Below are positions 59,137 through 64,000 of a DNA stretch of 64,000 nucleotides, piece by piece (the first letter of the stretch is position 1; each line of letters opens with the position of its first letter). The position numbers were made by a program, and so were the translations under genes. The DNA lies in NCBI GenBank assembly GCA_032988165.1, contig JANTQF010000154.1:17125-81124 (forward strand). The letters are read 5' to 3'. Below the pieces are notes generated by a model. It made no database searches. It had not been told where the DNA came from and saw only the letters and a list, made by a program, of their open reading frames with translations. The DNA comes from Emmonsiellopsis sp. PD_33 (Eukaryota; Ascomycota; Eurotiomycetes; Onygenales; Ajellomycetaceae).

Positions 59137-61044
59137 TTGGAAAGCGGACAGCGAACATATCCAGCAATAACGACATTGAGACGTGCGAGTGTTACAATGC
59201 CTTCCCTTGAACATTCACAATGCCCATCGGGTGCTTCTTCAGAGAACGTCGAGCCCCTTCCATCTCCCAACGTTTCACCGCCCACCCTTGTGGATCACCC
59301 ACGAGAGCCAGAAAGGTGGATATCCCTATCGATATATGCCGGAATGGAAGACCCATTTGCGCCTACAATTTCAGTACCAAACCCATCCCCAACAAGAAGC
59401 GTTCAGGATAGCGACGGTGATACACCAAGATCTGCATCCCTCGGGGGCTCGATCTCTAGGAGAAGACGACATGGGGAGTATTACCATCGTCCGCCCGTTT
59501 GGAACATCCAACGTCTTGACGACCAGGGCGATGCCGCCTCAAGCACTGATACAGATAACGATCCGGGATTCGATTCAGCTGTATCTCAAAATTCTAGAAG
59601 TGCTCCCGCATGTTCGAGTACAACACACGACCAGTTTCGCTCCTCTAGCCTGCCCCACGAATGGGCAGTCCTTGGGAATCAGACTGGACACGGGCCAGAA
59701 GTTTCCAGTGCTAAATCTTCTACTTCGACGACTGCAGCTGAATTTTATGGAACTAAAATCAAATCGCCATGTTTTCCGTGCGCTATGAATTCGTCTTCAC
59801 CTACGGAATTCTATGGCGACCTATATCTGAAAGACATGTATGAACCACCTCAGGGCCCTGAGCAGCCTGCGTTATGTCCGGCCCCATATCAAGTCACTGT
59901 GAATATGTGTCAGGTTCCAGAGACTCCTCGAGAAATAGAGGACGCCGGAAATCAGGAGAACAGGACATATGTGGCCCTTCCACTAGTAGCGGAGGAGACT
60001 GGATTAGAAAATGCCAATCCCAATGTCCTCAAAGCACGCCCGCTCACATCTACGCCAGAAAAATCCCAAACTAAGAGCTCTCCCCAGGCACACAAGCCTG
60101 GACAATGTTTACTAGGCTTAGGACAACCACAGGGTGAGGGCGCCTCAGCCACCCAAAGAGCCCAGCTTCTCGAAGAACCGAAACCCGCAAGCAATATATT
60201 TGCCCAAGAAGCTCAGAATCCCCAATATTTGCCTACTTACAAAGATATTCGTGTGTTTGCGGACGGTACATTGGGATATGCAATTGAACCAGGTTCCAGG
60301 GTGATATGTGTTGATGACACGAGCCTAACTGAAAGGGCTCCACGGCCAGATGCCTTCTCGATAACACGGGGTGATACATATGTGGTTCTTGAGGTGTATG
60401 GTGATTTGTGGGCTAGGTGTATCAAAGTCTCCCTTGCCCGTTCGGTCGCCTCCGAGATACAAAACCTCGAACGGCGTAGGAAAATTGCCGAATCGAATAC
60501 TGGATTTCTCCCGCTTTGTGCGGTTACTCTCGACGGCAATTTTGGGAAGTACCTTGCGTTCTGTTCTCAAAGGATAGGCATCTCTACGTCACCTGCAACT
60601 GGGCAAATGGTGCTACCTCCTGAAAGGAGCCACAGTTTACATCCATCAAGGGATACCGCAGGATTATACACCCCAGAAATACTATCCTGGTCCGTCTACC
60701 TTAGCATTCCACGGAGCCAATCAGAAACTGGTGCTGTCGACAATAATAATACCGGAGCAAATTCCGTGGCTTCCAATCTAACCAGGCGAAACAGTATGAA
60801 GACTGCAGGACGCCAGCTTTTTTCGACCGTTAAAAATAAATTAAAAAACAAGACAACGAACCGATCCGCCGGGAAGAACTCTGATGAGATTGGAGAATCT
60901 GCCGAAAAATCGTCCCAGCCGGCTGCCGAAGTTCGCTCGGGTATGATTTTAATTTACGATTCACCCTCGAATGAGGAGGCGCAGGTTGGTTCTAAAAAGT
61001 TGAGCAACGCGCCAGAATTTCCATGCGTGGAGGACGGTTTGTAA
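59137..61044 (+). CDS. Fungal hypothetical protein with a central SH3-like region, 635 aa
   Basis: The first ~360 residues are Ser/Pro-rich and look disordered. Residues about 367-480 look folded: YKDIRVFADGTLGYAI, then a segment ITRGDTYVVLEVYGDLWARC and GFLPLCAVTLDGNFGKYL, a pattern (ALYDY-like strand, Gly-Asp, Trp, Leu-Pro-x-Cys) that resembles an SH3-type barrel seen in other uncharacterised fungal proteins. The C-terminus has a basic segment (RQLFSTVKNKLKNKTTNR) that could bind membranes or nucleic acid. No catalytic motif. Single exon. ATG at 59,197 (MPSLEHSQCPSG) is an equally plausible start, as the first 20 residues look less protein-like. SH3 assignment is inference. Codon use and CG content are normal although the island ends ~0.6 kb away. 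Confidence 0.85.
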   Translation: MESGQRTYPAITTLRRASVTMPSLEHSQCPSGASSENVEPLPSPNVSPPTLVDHPREPERWISLSIYAGMEDPFAPTISVPNPSPTRSVQDSDGDTPRSASLGGSISRRRRHGEYYHRPPVWNIQRLDDQGDAASSTDTDNDPGFDSAVSQNSRSAPACSSTTHDQFRSSSLPHEWAVLGNQTGHGPEVSSAKSSTSTTAAEFYGTKIKSPCFPCAMNSSSPTEFYGDLYLKDMYEPPQGPEQPALCPAPYQVTVNMCQVPETPREIEDAGNQENRTYVALPLVAEETGLENANPNVLKARPLTSTPEKSQTKSSPQAHKPGQCLLGLGQPQGEGASATQRAQLLEEPKPASNIFAQEAQNPQYLPTYKDIRVFADGTLGYAIEPGSRVICVDDTSLTERAPRPDAFSITRGDTYVVLEVYGDLWARCIKVSLARSVASEIQNLERRRKIAESNTGFLPLCAVTLDGNFGKYLAFCSQRIGISTSPATGQMVLPPERSHSLHPSRDTAGLYTPEILSWSVYLSIPRSQSETGAVDNNNTGANSVASNLTRRNSMKTAGRQLFSTVKNKLKNKTTNRSAGKNSDEIGESAEKSSQPAAEVRSGMILIYDSPSNEEAQVGSKKLSNAPEFPCVEDGL

Positions 61045-61419
61045 ATATTCCCTGTCGCTTACGAGTGTATCTCCTGTTTAATTTTCGTTTTCTCATTCCC
61101 TCATATTTACTTCCCGTCCTATAATTCGGACTATGCTGCCTTGTTCCTTGGCTCACTATTCGAGGCTTTCATTCCTTCCTGTGTGTCTATTTTCTTTGGA
61201 TTCTCCTATGCGTATTTTATTCAATGCGATGGGGACGGGGGATGTCATGTCCATTAAAAACCCAATCTCTCTTGTATTCCAGTTTCTAGCTTTAGAGTCG
61301 CATGACAATGATTCATCCACACGCCTCTTCCATCCAATTCCCTAACCATTACTTTCCCTAGCCGTCCATGCCGCTCTATCCCATTTTCTCTCTTGTTATT
61401 GACGGCTGAGGTGAGGTAG
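61045..61419. other. Convergent 3' intergenic region
   Basis: T-rich 3' flank shared by the + gene ending at 61,044 and the - gene ending at 61,420. No gene seen. Confidence 0.5.
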
Positions 61420-61805
61420 TCATTCGAATGAGCTCATGCTGCCTGTTGGTCGCAGCCGGGGACCCGGGAATCTTCCACTGGCGAGTTCGAATTTCACCTC
61501 ATGACAGGCTCTTCGTTCTAAGGCTTCCTCTCCTGTGGAACCTGGCGGCATGCTCCAGAGTTCCTTGTGGCCGATCCTTCTACACTCATCTTAGCTAGAC
61601 CTTCGCATAACTCCAATCCTAGGCAATGTTTTGGTTGATCACTGGATATATCTTTCCCGTTCACCAATATCGCCGGTCCGGATGAGGTTTTTGTATTTTC
61701 GGGATGGTCTTTGTTGATTGGCTCGCTGCTCTTGAGTGGGATCGGGTTTTCCATTGCGTTCTCGACGGTACTATTGGTCCAGGGAGGTTTGAGGGTTGCA
61801 GGCAT
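61420..61805 (-). CDS. Small fungal hypothetical protein; complement join(61420..61541, 61601..61805), about 108 aa
   Basis: An ATG at 61,805 lies in a typical leader (A- and C-rich, acatacaac before ATG). The first exon reads MPATLKPPWTNSTVENAMEN and on to CLGLELCE. A second frame further along reads EEALERRACHEVKFELASGR and ends FPGPRLRPTGSMSSFE, too protein-like to be chance. A 59-nt intron (61,600-61,542, gtctag...gccag) joins the two in frame; a donor 15 nt further in (gtgtag) would do so too. Neither donor is ideal, so the exact junction is uncertain, and a frameshift is the alternative. No domain recognised; charged, soluble, small. Confidence 0.6.
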
Positions 61806-63115
61806 GTTGTATGTTTTTGTTTTTGTCTGGGAAATGGGTGGGGATGAGGTGAGGAGATATATCTGTTCAGTCCTGGTCTTTTATGCTGGTGTGCAGGATT
61901 GTAAGGCTAGTTGTTGGTTGCTGGTTGAGGCTTTGTTTTTTGTAGAATGTAGGTAATTCGCCAAAGTGTCATGAAGTTGGTGAAATGAAATATGTTAAAA
62001 TGACACTGTAGGAGGGATTACGACCAGCCTGAACAGCGATTTATAGAATTTTCATCTGAGGTTAGATAGGGAACTTTCCCTCTACCCAAACCACACGCGA
62101 GCAGATGTCAAGGGGTTAACCCCGATATCACATCATGGAAGAGTGCAAACTGCCATGTGCTCACGGATACTTCCCGTATATCCTTTTCTATCTGCCTTTT
62201 ACTTTGTACAGTGATGGAAAAGAAAAAAACATGACAAAGGTCAACAAGCTTGGATGATGTTACGCAAAAAATGTTGGTGGCGCTTTGTTGGATGTATCAA
62301 AAAGGGGGGCTGATGATCGGATTTCTCCGCCAGTTCGGCAAATTTATCCCACTATTGCGGAAACTGCAAAATTGGGGAATATTTTGAAGAGATTGGAAAC
62401 GTTATTACGTATAAAGTAGTCAAATTGTAGAGTTGATGCTGACAACTCCAATGCGAAATGATGGTTTGGAATACTGGTACCCGGCTCAGGGGTAAATATT
62501 TGTGAGTTACAAATATTATTTTGAAAGGGGGGGGGAATAAAAACTAATAAGCTAGGAATAATAGATCCAAGTAAACAATAGTCAAGGAAATATAAAAGAG
62601 TGCGAAGGCCGGAAACATGATCCTTGTTAGAGTTTAAGGGAGAAATTCCGAACTAAAAGGGGTACAATACCGTGCTCACTCGACAAAAAGTAGATATGGT
62701 TTTCGGGTTTCAAGCTTATTCCAATCAAACCTAAATATCATCCTGCGATTACGCCCGGAACGAATTTAATTGTAATTATCTCTTAGATGTATTCTCCTCA
62801 TTGTCAAGACTCGTGATTTTTCCATAGTCTAACATCGATCAAACTCAAAAATGGAGATACAACCCCTGAAACATCCGATAATTCTAATCGCAGAAAGGGA
62901 AAACCATCATCCCACCATCCCCTATCAACCCGAGAGTACCTAACAATGACAAGGGAAATGTAAACATCAAGAATAACCAAACCCCCGCCCCGAAAAAAAA
63001 ATTCAAGCATACCCGGAACCCTCCCTTTCCTACCTCCTTCTTGATTCCCGCAAACAAGAACCAATACCCCATAACCCAACCCCCCCACACTCTCCAAACA
63101 CTAGACTGTAAAAGT
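61806..63115. other. Intergenic region without a supported gene
   Basis: Contains the promoter side of the small - gene and the 3' flank of the next - gene. Normal CG content, several poly-G/poly-A runs (62,525; 62,992). Frames at 62,804-63,097 are low-complexity shadows. Confidence 0.5.
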
Positions 63116-63559
63116 TCACCGTCTCCGACTCAAATACAGCCCTGCGTCATTGAGATGACGCCTATTTTGAGTACCATTGCATGGGGGATAGACTACCTTG
63201 GCTGGTGCCTGCAGCTCGCCAGTTTTCCCGATATGCCCATGATTTGATTGCTCCTTTGGACGCTCACTCTCTTTTCCGTGGGCCTCTTCTGGCTTTGCCT
63301 TCTTCGTCTCGGTGACGAGGGGCTCGGTGGATTGCGTGAGATTTTCCGAGGGACGGCCCTGTGGGATGGAATTGGCATCCGGTGTGGTAGTGTTGCTGCG
63401 GCGTTCACTAAGGGAGCCTCTGATGGGTCGCCCGCTATTTGCTTCATGAGCCTGCGACCCGAACCAGGGAGATTGATATTCTTTGGATTCGTTAGATTGG
63501 GATTGATGCCGAATTGGTCCATTTGAGGAACGTTCGTTGGCGGAGTTGCGTGAAGACAT
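63116..63559 (-). CDS. Small hydrophilic fungal protein, 147 aa
   Basis: Single-exon frame starting MSSRNSANERSSNGPIRHQS in a good context (gcaccATGtc) and ending LNDAGLYLSRRR. Ser/Asn/Glu/Lys-rich and probably disordered, with a more ordered C-terminus (GHIGKTGELQAPAKVVYPPC NGTQNRRHL). No signal peptide or membrane segment. The overlapping Pro-rich frame (63,193-63,618) is a shadow. Function unknown; the conserved-looking C-terminus suggests a genuine gene. A TATA element lies ~200 bp upstream. Confidence 0.7.
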   Translation of the reverse strand: MSSRNSANERSSNGPIRHQSQSNESKEYQSPWFGSQAHEANSGRPIRGSLSERRSNTTTPDANSIPQGRPSENLTQSTEPLVTETKKAKPEEAHGKESERPKEQSNHGHIGKTGELQAPAKVVYPPCNGTQNRRHLNDAGLYLSRRR

Positions 63560-63755
63560 GGTGCTGGGCGAGGTGGAGGCAGCGGTTGAGGAAATGGATA
63601 AGGGGGAAATGGATACAAGATGAGCGGAAGGAGTCAGGTCTGCAGGAGGATTTTAAGATCCTCCCTCCGTGTATCTGGGTTCCCTCTTTTTGTTTCTGAA
63701 AGAGATGGTGATGATGGGATTGGAAAAGGAGCGTCAATATATGGACAACAGAGGA

Positions 63756-63765
63756 CTATATATAC
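63756..63765 (-). promoter_or_regulatory. TATA-like element for the gene at 63,559
   Basis: TATATATA about 200 bp before the start codon on the minus strand, in otherwise normal-composition DNA. Confidence 0.4.
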
Positions 63766-64000
63766 CCTTCCCTCCGGAACATTTCAATGACAGTAGATAG
63801 CTGGAACTGCCATGAATACCCCCATGGAGGATCCCATGTGTAAACGTAGTACCTATGTTTGTAGAACATAAGCTACTAACTTGCAGACTGATGTCTTAAA
63901 ACTGGATGGCCGGTTCTGGACTAGAATTATGTGTGCATAGGTTTCAGTCCCCTGAGATGAATATAAAATTTCTCAAGGTTTGACAAACTTATTTGCCATA
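63766..64000. other. Right window edge, nothing recognised
   Basis: Upstream flank of the - gene at 63,559; no frame or RNA gene seen. Confidence 0.4.

Noticed and set aside
61413..61502. tRNA-like stretch (GTTCGAAT loop and a 7-bp pairing of TGAGGTG with CACCTCA)
   Set aside because: The T-stem does not form with that acceptor, there is no proper D-arm, and the minus strand reads as a protein C-terminus here.
63193..63618. 141-codon Pro-rich minus-strand frame
   Set aside because: Overlaps the better-supported 147-aa frame; composition is a frame-shift artefact.

Overview
The window is nuclear DNA of a filamentous ascomycete (Pezizomycotina, probably Eurotiomycetes). The evidence is short 59-235 nt GT..AG introns with CTAAC/CTGAC-type branch points, CT-rich then A-rich 5' leaders, a fungal ornithine decarboxylase, a fungal NACHT/NLR-like protein, and a large AT-rich mutated transposon island between normal genes. 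Species cannot be fixed by reading alone.

Left gene-bearing arm (1-13,420): the 3' part of a Methyltransf_16-type methyltransferase gene (+); ornithine decarboxylase (+, one intron, long uORF-bearing leader); a conserved low-complexity protein with an intron that is a multiple of three and lacks stops (+); a five-exon kappa-class glutathione S-transferase (-), easily missed because every exon is short; and a 962-residue NACHT STAND protein (+) at the island edge. Right arm (58,550-64,000): a 635-residue protein with an SH3-like region (+) and two small fungal hypothetical genes (-). No metabolic operon or cluster is evident. These look like independent housekeeping genes plus one accessory NLR.

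AT island (about 13,730-58,550, ~44.8 kb): reading it, I found no CG dinucleotide, while CA and TG stay common. This points to CpG-directed decay rather than the classic CpA-type RIP of Neurospora. Everything in it is degenerate (stops, short frames), but several elements can be recognised. The best is a ~10.97 kb hAT-type transposon (15,388-26,354) with TAGTGTTGT terminal inverted repeats and a perfect 8-bp target duplication gactcatt. It holds a decayed hAT transposase, a multi-intron cargo gene of unknown function, and two diverged direct copies of a Cys-motif gene. Nearly every intron I can delimit in the cargo gene and transposase contains one copy of a 16-18 bp palindrome (type TTGAACTTAAGTTCAA, always with central TA, presumably once CG). 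This is the most unusual signal in the window and looks like an intron-resident, introner-like repeat.

The rest of the island holds a degenerate SNF2-family helicase (42,835-46,211, -), two other transposase-like remnants (one Plavaka/KDZ-like on -, one with a DPAHSEY-type motif on +), and about twenty minisatellite arrays. Several arrays are codon-phased (39, 63, 81 and 18 bp), and one 81-bp family occurs in opposite orientations at 52 and 56 kb. The island is constitutive-heterochromatin-like, and a regional centromere is possible but untested.
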